64,000 nt of DNA from DASYQD01 sp963837455. Its GTDB lineage: Bacteria > Acidobacteriota > Thermoanaerobaculia > Multivoradales > JAIOJS01. The notes beneath the pieces are model-generated. The model was not told where the DNA came from, made no database searches, and saw nothing but the letters and a program-made list of their open reading frames with translations. The position numbers and the translations under genes are program-made. The stretch covers positions 62,001 through 126,000 of the forward strand of contig CAWINM010000014.1 in assembly GCA_963837455.1 (NCBI GenBank), in the 5' to 3' direction. How positions within the stretch are numbered: the first letter of the stretch is position 1; each line of letters starts with the position of its first letter. Below are positions 1-9,200 of the stretch, piece by piece.

Positions 1-46
1 GCCACTCGGCGCGCATGGCGAGGAACTCGTGGGTGCGGTCGTCCAT
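1..46 (-). CDS. start of an unidentified protein, cut by window edge
   Basis: On the minus strand an ATG at 44-46 opens a frame reading MDDRTHEFLAMRAEW before the window ends. It lies 20 bases downstream of the stop of the CheY-like gene and in the same direction, so it is probably the next gene of that operon. Only about 15 residues are visible, so no family can be named. The call rests on position and an open frame alone. Confidence 0.4.
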   Translation of the reverse strand, partial: MDDRTHEFLAMRAEW

Positions 47-65
47 CTTCTGTCGCGGCGCCCGC

Positions 66-470
66 TCAGGCCCGCTCCCCGGCGCCGCCGTTGCTCGGCG
101 AGCGCTCGAGGATGGCCTCGATGGTCTCCAGCATGTCGCGCATCGAGAAGGGCTTGGTGAGGTAGTCGACGGCGCCCTCCTGCAGGCCGCGGATCTTGTC
201 GCGCGGCTCCACCCGCGCCGACAGCATCACCACCGGGATGTCGCGGGTGCCTTGCTCGAGCTTGAGCAGCTTGAGCACCTCCCAGCCGTCCATCCCTTCC
301 ATCATGATGTCGAGAAGGATGAGGTCCGGGCGCTCCCCTTGCGCGGTGACCAGCCCCTCGATGCCAGTGGGGGCGGTGAGCACGCTGTGGCCGCGCCGCC
401 CGAGCACTACCTCGAGCATGCGGAGCACGTCCGGCTCGTCGTCGACGACCAGGATCTTGAAGCCGTTCAT
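66..470 (-). CDS. single-domain response regulator (CheY-like receiver)
   Basis: A 134-residue stand-alone receiver domain with no output domain. The acidic pocket is D10/D11 (VVDDE), the predicted phospho-acceptor is D54 (LILLDIMM), S84 matches the conserved Ser/Thr, and K106 (YLTKPF) is the switch lysine, so all catalytic positions are intact. It lies 51 bases downstream of a hybrid histidine kinase on the same strand and is the likely phosphoryl target of that kinase, especially because the kinase's own receiver lacks the acceptor Asp (inference). Output is presumably by protein-protein contact, as in CheY, Spo0F or DivK. Confidence 0.93.
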   Translation of the reverse strand: MNGFKILVVDDEPDVLRMLEVVLGRRGHSVLTAPTGIEGLVTAQGERPDLILLDIMMEGMDGWEVLKLLKLEQGTRDIPVVMLSARVEPRDKIRGLQEGAVDYLTKPFSMRDMLETIEAILERSPSNGGAGERA

Positions 471-521
471 GGGCGCCAGCGCTCCCCGCCCTCCCCGGCG
501 CCGCCCCCAGCCGGTTCGACG

Positions 522-2897
522 CTAGCGGTCAGAGTGTGAGCCACTTGCTTTCCAAGATATAGCTTCGAAGAGGAGCGAGGCAACCGCCGGGACGTTCTCC
601 TCGCTGGTCACCACGCCGACCAGCTGCAGCTCGCGACGCCAGGAGTCGAGCGGCACCTCGTCGTGGCTCACCAGGCCGACCGGCAGCTGCGCGCGAGCGA
701 GGGCGGCACGCACCTCCATGGTCGCCTCGGCGGGGAGGCCGGGACCGAGCGACAGCAGCGCGGCAGCCCCCGCCTTCTTCTCCACCGCCTGCGCGAGCTC
801 GTGCGCCGAAGCGAGGCGCTGCAGGCGCAGGCCGCCGGCGGCGAGCTGTTCGGCGAGTCGCTCGAAGAGCGCGCCGCCGCCACCCAGCGGCAGCAGCAGC
901 ACGGTGGGCGCACGGACGCCGGCGAGGATGCGCTCGAGCTCGCCGCACACGGCCGCGGGCTCCACCGGCTTGGTGAGGCAGCCGTTGGCACCCAGCCGGC
1001 GCGCCAAGGCCTCTTCCTGACGCACCGAGACGACGAGGATCGGCAGCGCCTTGGCGTCGAGGGTCTGCCGCCAGCGCGCGACGAGGTCGAAGCCGTCACC
1101 GTCGGGGAGCAGGCGCTCGAGCACCACTAGGCGCGGCCGCAGCGCGCGCACCAGCTGATCGGCGCCCTGGAAACTGCTGGCGATGCGCACCAGGTAGCCC
1201 GCGGACTCCAGGTACTCGGCGAGACCGCGCGCGAACGGCACGTCGTCGTCGACGACCACCACCCGCGGGCCACGCCCCGCGGAGCTCTCGAGGTGCGCCG
1301 CGATCGGCAGCCGGAAGCGGAAGGCTGCTCCCTGGCCGGGCTCGCTCGTCACCTCCATGGCGGCACCGTGCGCGTCGAGAATCTGCCGCACGATGGCGAG
1401 GCCGAGACCGAGGCCGCCGTACTTGCGGGTGGAGGTCGACTGCACCTGGTAGAAGCGCTCGAAGATCCGCTGCTGCTCCTGGCGCGGGATGCCGATGCCG
1501 GTGTCGGCGACCTCCACCACAACCTCGCCGCCGTCGCGCCAGAGGCGGACGTCGATCCTCCCTCCCTCGGGAGTGAACTTGAAGGCGTTGGTGAGCAGGT
1601 TCTCGAGCACCTGAGCGATGCGCTGGCCATCGGCTTCCACGGGTGGCAGCCGGGCTGCCACCTCGAGGTGCAGGTTGAGGTCCGGGCCGCGCGCGGCGAA
1701 GGCGCTGTCGACCACCTGCCGCGCCACCGCCGCGAGGTCGAGCGCCCGGCGGTCGACCTGCTCCGCGCCCGACTCGAAGCGGGCGTAGGAGAGCAGCTCG
1801 TTGATCATGTAGAGCAGCCGGTCGAGGTTGCGCGTGGAGACCTCGAGGGCCTCGCGCTGGGGCTCGGTGAGCGGCCCCAGCAGCTCCTCGGAGAGCGCCT
1901 CGGCGTACCCCTTGAGGGAGGTCAGCGGCGTCCGCAGCTCGTGGCTGACGTTGGCCAGCAGGTCGCTCTTGAGGCGATCGAGCTCGCGAAGCTCGACGTT
2001 GGACCGCTGCAGCGCCCGGTTGCCGGCCTCGAGGTCGGCGATCGAGGCGGCCAGCCTCCCGGCCATGTGGTTGAAGGTGCGCGCCAGCACCTCGAGCTCG
2101 TCGCCCGTGCCGAGATCGAGTCGGCGCTCGAGCCGTCCCTCGGCGAAGTCGGCGGCGCCCTCGGTGAGCTGCGACAGCGGGCGCAGGATCTGGCGGGCGA
2201 GCACGAAGGCGATGATGGTCCCGAGGGCGAGGGAACCGGCAGTGAGCCAGAGCAGCCGGATGCCGAGGTCGCGGATGGCCGCGGCGAGGCCACGGTAGGA
2301 GAGGTCGTAGACCACCGAGTAGCGATGGCGGCCCCACTGCTCCACGTAGGGCACCACCACCCGATAGACCTCGCGGTCGGTGTCCCATCGGGGGCCGCTC
2401 AGGCGCTCCCTCCAGGCGCCCGCCCGCATCCCCTCGAGCGCGGCGAGCAGCCGCGCATCGCGAGTGACGGAGGCGGAGTGCTCGCCGGGCTGGAACAGCT
2501 CGCGTTCGAGCTCGCTCGAGTCGAACAGCTGCCTGCCGGCGGTGTCGTAGATGGCCAGCGTCGTGACGTCGGGATTGCGCCTCAGCACGTCCGTGATCAG
2601 CTCGCGGAACTTGCTGTAGCCGCTCCAGTAGTAGGTCTCGTACGCCTCGCACACCGGTCCGGTGGCGAGGGCCGCGAAGCCCTCGCCGCGCAGCTCGATG
2701 TCGCGGCGCAGCGTCCGCCAGCTAGTGAGCACGAAGACGAGGGCGAGCGCCAGCAGCACCAGGCCGACGAGCGCGACGACGGCCACCAGGATGCGGCGGC
2801 GCAGGCTGCGTCCGGGGGCAAGACGCCCCGGCGCCACGCCTCCCAGCGTGAGGTCGAGCCGTGACGGGTCGGAAGGAAGGGCGCTCTTGGCCGCCAT
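522..2897 (-). CDS. membrane hybrid sensor histidine kinase with degenerate receivers
   Basis: Start chosen at the ATG at 2895-2897 (MAAKSALP), giving 791 residues; the open frame runs further upstream only into the preceding gene. Domains in order: TM1 about 34-57, periplasmic sensor about 58-210, TM2 about 213-235, HAMP to about 290, HisKA with H319 (ANVSHELRTPL), HATPase with N-box N436, G1 DTGIGIP from D465 and G2 GLGLGL about 495. A receiver follows from about 545 with D550/D551 and K643, but the phospho-acceptor site is Glu594 (VVLERLLPDGDG) instead of Asp. A second, still more degenerate receiver-like region fills about 664-780. Autophosphorylation should work; phosphotransfer to its own receiver should not. 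The adjacent single-domain receiver is the likely partner. Confidence 0.92.
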   Translation of the reverse strand: MAAKSALPSDPSRLDLTLGGVAPGRLAPGRSLRRRILVAVVALVGLVLLALALVFVLTSWRTLRRDIELRGEGFAALATGPVCEAYETYYWSGYSKFRELITDVLRRNPDVTTLAIYDTAGRQLFDSSELERELFQPGEHSASVTRDARLLAALEGMRAGAWRERLSGPRWDTDREVYRVVVPYVEQWGRHRYSVVYDLSYRGLAAAIRDLGIRLLWLTAGSLALGTIIAFVLARQILRPLSQLTEGAADFAEGRLERRLDLGTGDELEVLARTFNHMAGRLAASIADLEAGNRALQRSNVELRELDRLKSDLLANVSHELRTPLTSLKGYAEALSEELLGPLTEPQREALEVSTRNLDRLLYMINELLSYARFESGAEQVDRRALDLAAVARQVVDSAFAARGPDLNLHLEVAARLPPVEADGQRIAQVLENLLTNAFKFTPEGGRIDVRLWRDGGEVVVEVADTGIGIPRQEQQRIFERFYQVQSTSTRKYGGLGLGLAIVRQILDAHGAAMEVTSEPGQGAAFRFRLPIAAHLESSAGRGPRVVVVDDDVPFARGLAEYLESAGYLVRIASSFQGADQLVRALRPRLVVLERLLPDGDGFDLVARWRQTLDAKALPILVVSVRQEEALARRLGANGCLTKPVEPAAVCGELERILAGVRAPTVLLLPLGGGGALFERLAEQLAAGGLRLQRLASAHELAQAVEKKAGAAALLSLGPGLPAEATMEVRAALARAQLPVGLVSHDEVPLDSWRRELQLVGVVTSEENVPAVASLLFEAISWKASGSHSDR

Positions 2898-2947
2898 GGC
2901 GCGGCGCCGCGGGGCGAGGATCCTCCTGCGCGGTGACGCGGCGGAGT

Positions 2948-4111
2948 CTACGCCCGCGCCCGCCGTGCCGCCAGGCGGCGCCGCTGCGCCGGGGTGTCGG
3001 CAACCGCCACCAAGCGCTCCCAGTCGGCCTCCTCCCAGCGCCGGCTGGCGGCGAGGTCGGCGAGCGCCCAGCGCCTCTCGCCAGCGCTGCCCACCCGGTC
3101 GAGAAGCGCGAGCGCCTCGTCGAGACTCGCCGGGAGCTGGCGCGCGAACAGCGCGGCGAGCGCGCGCCGGCGGGCCCAGTCGTGGGGCAGCTCGTGGTCG
3201 AGCAGCGCGGCCACCGCCTCGCTGCTGGGCACGTCTCCGGCGGCGAGGCGACGGCGCAGCGCGCTCAATGCGCCGAGGGTGGCGACCGAAGGGGAGCCCG
3301 GCGCGGCCGCAGAGGATGCCGCGATGCCGGCGACGGCGCCGAGCCATGGCGTCGAAGGTGATGCGCCGGTGTGTGGCGTGGCGGCCGGATCCGGCGTGGC
3401 ATCCGGTGACACCGCTGCCGGCGCGCCGTCGGCCGGGGTCGCCGGTGCCGGCGCGGAGGGCGGTACCGGCGGGGCTTCCGCGGCTGGAGGCGGCTCGAGC
3501 TGCGGCGGCTCCGCGGCCGGAGGAGAGATCGGGGCCGGAGTCGGCGGCGGTGCCGTCACCTTCGGTGGCACGGGCGCGGGCGGCGGCGCGGGCGGCACCG
3601 CCTCTGGTGCCCGGGCGGACACGGGCGGCGCCGGCGACGCTTCCTCGCTTGTCGGCGGCCGACCTCGCCGCTGCGGCGAGGCGGGCGCGCCGCCGTGCGG
3701 CGCCGCCGCCACCGCCGCGGCCGTTGCCGTCGCCACCACCGGCGGAGCGGTGATCGCGTCGAGGACATGGGCGGCGAGCCCGCTCAGCGTGGCGCGCCGG
3801 GAACCGGGGTCGGCGACGGCGGCCGCCAGCCGGCGCAGCCGCTGCGGGTCCGACTCGAACGCCTGCAAGGCGCCGGCAATCGCCGCCGAGGTCTCGGCGT
3901 CGCCGCCCGCGGCAGCCTCGGCGAGCTCCTCGGCACCCTCGAGACCGAGCTGGCGGATCAGCTGCAGGCGCTGGCTGCGGGTGAGCTTGCCGAGGGCGCG
4001 GGCGCCGCTCGCCATCAGCTTGAGACGGCTCCAGGGATCGCGCGCGGCGCGCAGCGCCGCCAGCAACCGCGCGAGGTCGGTCTTCTCGGGAACGGGATCG
4101 GTCCTGCTCAT
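2948..4111 (-). CDS. hypothetical protein, helical ends with Pro/Ala-rich linker
   Basis: A 387-residue protein I cannot assign. The N-terminal about 130 residues and C-terminal about 120 residues are Ala/Leu/Arg-rich and predicted helical, with short repeated helix pairs reminiscent of HEAT-like folds. Between them (about 130-260) is a Pro/Ala-rich, probably disordered linker. There is no signal peptide, TM segment or catalytic motif. It sits 39 bases after the flotillin gene and 50 bases before the hybrid kinase, all on the minus strand, so it is probably co-transcribed and may be a cytoplasmic adaptor for either neighbour (inference). ATG start at 4111. Confidence 0.75.
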   Translation of the reverse strand: MSRTDPVPEKTDLARLLAALRAARDPWSRLKLMASGARALGKLTRSQRLQLIRQLGLEGAEELAEAAAGGDAETSAAIAGALQAFESDPQRLRRLAAAVADPGSRRATLSGLAAHVLDAITAPPVVATATAAAVAAAPHGGAPASPQRRGRPPTSEEASPAPPVSARAPEAVPPAPPPAPVPPKVTAPPPTPAPISPPAAEPPQLEPPPAAEAPPVPPSAPAPATPADGAPAAVSPDATPDPAATPHTGASPSTPWLGAVAGIAASSAAAPGSPSVATLGALSALRRRLAAGDVPSSEAVAALLDHELPHDWARRRALAALFARQLPASLDEALALLDRVGSAGERRWALADLAASRRWEEADWERLVAVADTPAQRRRLAARRARA

Positions 4112-4150
4112 GGCGGTCTCAGCGGCGGGCGCAGCCCGCGAGAGCCTCGA

Positions 4151-5620
4151 TCAGGTCTCGGCTTCCGGCGCCTGCGGCTCGGCGGGGACGCGGCGGCCCG
4201 CCGCCGCCGCCGGCAGCCTGGAGACGCCCTGGAGGAAGCTCTTGAGGTCCACGCCGGCGAGCTGCTGCATGATCGGCGTGAGCTGCGACAGCACCTGCAC
4301 GACGTCCTCCGAGAGCTTCGAGGCACCGGTGCCGGTGCCGGCGCCCCCTTGGCTGATGATGGTGGTGGCACCGGCGCGAGAGAGCGGCTCGGCCACCGCG
4401 GCGGCGATCTCCGGCAGCACCTTGAGCGCCTCGATCGACAGGCCGGCGTCGTTGTAGAGCTTGAGCGCCTCGGCGAGCTTGCGGCGCGCCTCCGCCTCGG
4501 CCTGCCCCTTGGCGGAGATCGCCTCCGCCTCCGCGAGGCCGATGTTGCGGCGCATCACCGACTCCGCCTCGGCGCGGGCGAGTCCCTCGGCCTTGACCGC
4601 CTCCGCCTGCTCCTCGCGACGCTTGCGCTCGGCGGCGGCGGCGCGCTCGATGCGGTACTGGTCGGCGTCGGCGAGACGCTCGGTCTCGAACTTCCTGGCG
4701 TCGGCCTGCTCGCGGATCTCGGCGTTGAGCTGCAGCTTGCGCCGCTCCACCTCCTGCTCGGCGATCTTGATGTCCTGCACCTTGAGCTCCATCTCGCCGG
4801 CCTTGAGCGCCTGCGCCGAGGCGACGTCGACCTCCTTCTTGATCGAGGCCTTCTTGAGCGACAGCGCCTTGTCGGAGTCGGCGATCTGGGTATCGACGGT
4901 GAGACGCTTGCTCTCCTTCTGCTGGCGCGCCGCCTCCTCCTCGAGCCGCGCGTCGCGGTCGGCGTTGGCGGTGGCGATGCGGGCGTTCTTGAGCGCCTCC
5001 TGGATCTTCGGCTGGCCGAGCGCGTTGAGGTACCCCTCGTCGTCCTGGATCTCCTGGAAGACAAACGATTTGAACTCGAAGCCCATGCCCTCGAGGTCGA
5101 CGTGGGCCTCCTCGCGCACACGCTCCTGGAAGCGCTTCTGGTCGCGGTAGAGCTCCTCGACGGTGAGCGTCCCGATGATGCCGCGCAGGTGGCCGGCCAC
5201 CGTCTCCTTGATGGTGGAAGTGATCTGGTCGGGGTTCATGCCGAGGAATCCCTCGGCGGCGCGGCGGATCTGGTCGACCTGCCCGCCGACCTTGACCTGC
5301 GCCACCGCCCGCACGTTGATGGGGATGCCTTCCATCGTGTAGACGTGCTTGAGGTCGATGTCGAGCGTCATCATCTTGAGCGAGAGGTACTCGCCCTGCT
5401 CCCAGGCCGGAAAGACGAAGGTGCCACCGCCGCGGACGATGCGGAAGCTCTCGATCTGCCCTTTCTCGTCGCGCACCTTGGCACCGACCAGCTTGCGGCG
5501 GCCGTAGACGATCAGCGCCTCGTCTGGACCTGCCTTCTTGTAGAGCGCACGGACGAGGATGTAGAAGAAGAGCAGGGCGAAGAGGGCGCCGAAGACGTAG
5601 GGCAGGCTGAGGATGCTCAT
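4151..5620 (-). CDS. flotillin-like SPFH/band-7 membrane scaffold protein
   Basis: A 489-residue protein with an N-terminal membrane segment (about 6-27), an SPFH/band-7 domain (about 30-210) and a long Glu/Ala-rich coiled coil (about 215-400) with repeated AEAEA blocks, followed by a Gly-rich stretch and short tail. This matches the YuaG/FloT flotillin layout rather than the protease partners HflK/HflC. Flotillins organise membrane microdomains and often scaffold signalling proteins. As first gene of the operon feeding a hybrid histidine kinase and a receiver, it may localise that sensor (inference). Its upstream region, about 170 bases, is shared with the divergent PilZ gene. Confidence 0.9.
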   Translation of the reverse strand: MSILSLPYVFGALFALLFFYILVRALYKKAGPDEALIVYGRRKLVGAKVRDEKGQIESFRIVRGGGTFVFPAWEQGEYLSLKMMTLDIDLKHVYTMEGIPINVRAVAQVKVGGQVDQIRRAAEGFLGMNPDQITSTIKETVAGHLRGIIGTLTVEELYRDQKRFQERVREEAHVDLEGMGFEFKSFVFQEIQDDEGYLNALGQPKIQEALKNARIATANADRDARLEEEAARQQKESKRLTVDTQIADSDKALSLKKASIKKEVDVASAQALKAGEMELKVQDIKIAEQEVERRKLQLNAEIREQADARKFETERLADADQYRIERAAAAERKRREEQAEAVKAEGLARAEAESVMRRNIGLAEAEAISAKGQAEAEARRKLAEALKLYNDAGLSIEALKVLPEIAAAVAEPLSRAGATTIISQGGAGTGTGASKLSEDVVQVLSQLTPIMQQLAGVDLKSFLQGVSRLPAAAAGRRVPAEPQAPEAET

Positions 5621-5793
5621 GCGCGGCTGGCTCCCGTGGCTGAACGAGGCGAGGTGCGCGGCAGTATAGCGGTCCCTCGAGAGCTTCTACGGCCGGAGGA
5701 TGGCGGCGATTCCACGCCGCTGCCAGCGGTCGCCCGCTTGCCATCGCAGCGGTCGTTGGATGTACGATTGCCTGATTCCGAGGAGGAGGGGCC

Positions 5794-6162
5794 GTGGCCG
5801 AGCCCAGCGCATCGGATCGTCGCCGCGCCGCACGCCGGCACATCCCCGGCATCGAGGCCACGCTGCGGACGCCAGGCGACGTCAAGGTGCTCGACGTCAG
5901 CCTCTTTGGCGCCGCCATCGAGGCCCCGGCCGAGCTCGAGGTCGGCGACAGCGTCTGCCTCGAGATGCGCCACGGCCAGCAGCGCGCCAACGTCGAGGCC
6001 GCCGTGCGCTGGTGCTCGGTGTCGCGGGTGGTGCGCCAGCGCGGCTCGCTCGTGCCCGTCTCCACGGTCGGCGTGGAGTTCCGCGACATCTACCGCAGCG
6101 GCGACACCGGCATCTGGGACTGGATCATGGTCCCCAGCGAGCCGCCGGCCGATCGAGACTGA
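5794..6162 (+). CDS. PilZ-domain c-di-GMP-binding protein
   Basis: A 122-residue single-domain protein. The GTG start at 5794 is chosen because a strong purine-rich ribosome-binding site (AGGAGGAGG) lies just upstream at about 5781-5789. It carries the two hallmarks of PilZ: an N-terminal RRxxxR cluster (RRRAARR, residues 9-15) and the DxSxxG motif (DVSLFG, about 34-39). These bind cyclic di-GMP. There is no output domain, so it would act by binding a partner. It faces the flotillin operon divergently and the zinc-ribbon kinase convergently. Confidence 0.9.
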   Translation: MAEPSASDRRRAARRHIPGIEATLRTPGDVKVLDVSLFGAAIEAPAELEVGDSVCLEMRHGQQRANVEAAVRWCSVSRVVRQRGSLVPVSTVGVEFRDIYRSGDTGIWDWIMVPSEPPADRD

Positions 6163-6202
6163 GCGGTCGGGCGGCGGGCCGTCGAGCCCGGCCAGCCGCC
6201 AG

Positions 6203-9200
6203 CTAGCGCGTCGCCTTGCGGGCCAGCAGACCCAGGCCGGAGCGCTCGGCCTGCGCCCGCACCGCCGAGACGATCTGTGCGCCGCGCTCCGCCTGCCCGG
6301 CCTCACGAGCGAGCTGCCCCTGGAGCAGCTGCGCCTCGAGCTGCACCGGCACCAGGCCGGCTCGTTCGGCGGCCATCGCCGCCTCGCCGGCGACGTGGTC
6401 GGCCTGCGCCGTGTCGCCGCCGCTCGCCATCACCCGCGCCCAGGCGAGCTGCACCTCGCAGCGGATGCGCAGGTCCTCGCTGGCGGTGGCCCGCTGCAGC
6501 GCCGCGGCGACCAGCTCCTTTCCCTCGTCGGCGCGACCGAGGAAGACCAGCGCGCGCCCGCGTATCGCCCGCGCCCAGGCGACGAGGTCCGCCGCACCCT
6601 CGGCGGCGAACGTCTGCTGCGCGGCGGCGGCGAGCTGCTCGGCGGCGGCGAAGCGGCCTCCCTCGAGATCGACCACCGCCAGTGCCAGCTGGCTCTCGGC
6701 GGCGGAGCTCGCCAGACCCAGCTCCTGGCGCAGCTGCAGCGCCTGCCGATGCAGCGTCTCGGCACCCTCGAGGTCGCCGGCTTCCAGGCGCACTTGCGCG
6801 AGCCCTGCGAGCGCGTAGGCCTCGAAGCGCCGGTTGCCGGTCTTCTTCGCCAGCGCCTCCGCCTGCTCGTAGGTGGCGGCGGCGCCCTTGAGGTCGCCCC
6901 GGTCCAGCTGCACCGCCGCCAGGTCGGTGAGCGAGGCCGCCTCGCCGAACGGCTGGCCGATCTGCCGCCGCAGCTCGAGCGCCTGACGGTGGCGCGTCTC
7001 GGCCTCGGCCAGACGGCCGAGCTTGCGCAGCGTCACCGCCACGTTGTAGAGCGCGTTGGCCTCCTGGCTGCGGTCGTGAACCTGGCGCGCCAGGTCGACC
7101 GAACGCTCGAAGGCGGCGAGCGCGCCCGAGAGGTCGCCGCGCTCGAGGTCGATGGCGCCGATGTTGTTTTCGGCGCTGGCCACCCCGACGCGGTTCCCGG
7201 TCTCCACCGACAGCGCCCGCGAGCGCTGGTAGAGGTCGAGCGCCGCCTTCACGTCGCCCTGCTGCTTGAGCACCAGCGCCAGGTTGTTGAGCGCCTGTGC
7301 CTCGTTGCCCTTGTCGCCGAGCTCGCGGTAGGTGGCGAGCGCGAGGTCGAAGGTCTTGCGGGCGGTGCCGAGGTCCCCTTGGTCGTACAGCAGGCTCGCC
7401 CGCTGGACCCGCGCCTTGGCCACGCCCGAGGCGTCGCCCGCCTGCTGGTAGAGACCCTCCGCCTCGCTGGTCACTCCCTGCGCCTGCTCGGGTTTGCCCA
7501 TGTTGCGCAGGGCCCAGCCCTCGAGCAGCAGGGCGCGCGCGCGGAGCAGCCGGGCCCCCTGCGCACCCGCCACTTCCGCCGCCTTGGCGGCCGCCTGCTG
7601 CTGCTGGCGCGACTGCCCGAGGGCGCCGGCGGCGCTCGCCTCCGCAAAGTAGATGCGCACGTCGTCGGCGGCCGCCGAGGGAAGACGCCGCAGCACCCGC
7701 GCCACGTCGAGGGCGCGCGCCGGCTCGCCGGCGGCGGTGAGGGCCTGCGCCAGCTTGAGGCCGTACTCGAGGTTGTCGGGCTGTCGCCGCCAGATCTCCG
7801 ACCATGCCCGCACCGCCTCCGTCCAGTCGCCGCCGACCTCGAGATACTGCGCCCGCACCTCCTGCCGTTCGTTCTCGTCGAGCGGCGCCGACAGCTCCAC
7901 CGCCTGCCGCGCCGCGCTCCTCGCCTTCTCGACGTAACCGAGCGCCGAGTAGGCGTTGGCGAGCGCGGAGTAGGCACGCGGGTCGCGGGCGTCGACCACC
8001 ACTGCCTGCTGCAGCAGCTCGCTCGCCCCCTGGGCGTCGAAGCGTCGCAGCTTCTCCACCCCCTCGGCGTAGAGCCGCGCCGCCTCGGGGTTGGTGGTGG
8101 TCCAGCGCGCGCTGCCGGCCTCGAGGTGCAGCGCCTCGCGCAGCTTGGCACCCGCCTGACCGACGAGCTGGAAGACCGCCTCGCGCGGCCCCGACACCGC
8201 CACCGCCGTGCTGTTGCCGGCGGTCACCGTGTCCTGCAGGCGCAGGTCGAGGCGCAGCTGCCCGCCGGCGCCGGTGCCGATCGCGGTGTAGGCGCCGGTG
8301 ACCACGTAGTCGGTGCCGAGGTTCTTCCGCACCCGCTCCAGGGTATCGGCGCCCCAGGTGGCTCCTGGCTCGAGCCCGAGCTCGAGCTGGGCGCGGGCGA
8401 CGTTCTCGCCGGGGATGAGGCGCACGGCGTCGCCCGCCGACAGCTCGGTGGCGAGCATCTCGGGCAGCCCGGTGGAGAGCCAGTCGAGCTGACGGTCGGC
8501 GGTGACGTTCTTGAGGCCGAGCACCGCCACCGCGGGTCGCGCCACCTTGGGCGCCTCGAGGCGCCCCTCCTGGTTGATGGCGCGCTGGCGCCAGACGTAG
8601 AAGTTGGCGACCAGCGCGAGGGCGACGAGGAAGCCTGCGGTGACCGCCAACACCAGCCGGCGGCGCGTCACTCGCGCGGTACCGAGGGCGGCGGCGATCG
8701 GCGACGGGTCGAGCGCGGACAGCACGTCGCCGGCCGAGGAGAAGCGATCCTCCGCTTTGCGGGCGAGGCAGCGCAGGATCGCCTCGTCCCAGCGCGGCTG
8801 CAGCCCGGGCTTGACCTCGCTCGGCCGGGGCGGCGCCTCGGTGAGCCGCTTCACGGCCGTCGACAGCGGGCTCTCCCCCTTGAACGGCAGGCGGCCGGTG
8901 ACCATCTCGAAGATCACCACACCGAGCGCGTAGATGTCGACGCTCGGCGTCGTGCCGCTGCCGTCGACCTGCTCGGGAGCCATGTACGCCGGCGAGCCCA
9001 TGACCGCCCCGACGACGGTGAGCGTGGCGCCCGACTCGGCGCGCGACGCGCGCGCGAGGCCGAAGTCGGTGACCACCACTCGCACCTCACCACCGTCGGC
9101 GGCCTCGAGCACGACGTTCGCGCACTTGAAGTCACGGTGGACGACGCCGGCGCGGTGGGCGGCGTCGAGCGCAGAGGTCATCTGTCGCACCAGCGGCAGC

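Noticed and set aside
2898..3347. Upstream extension of the hybrid kinase frame
   Set aside because: It is Arg/Pro-rich, lies over the neighbouring gene and adds nothing to the sensor; the ATG at 2897 leads directly into the TM segment.
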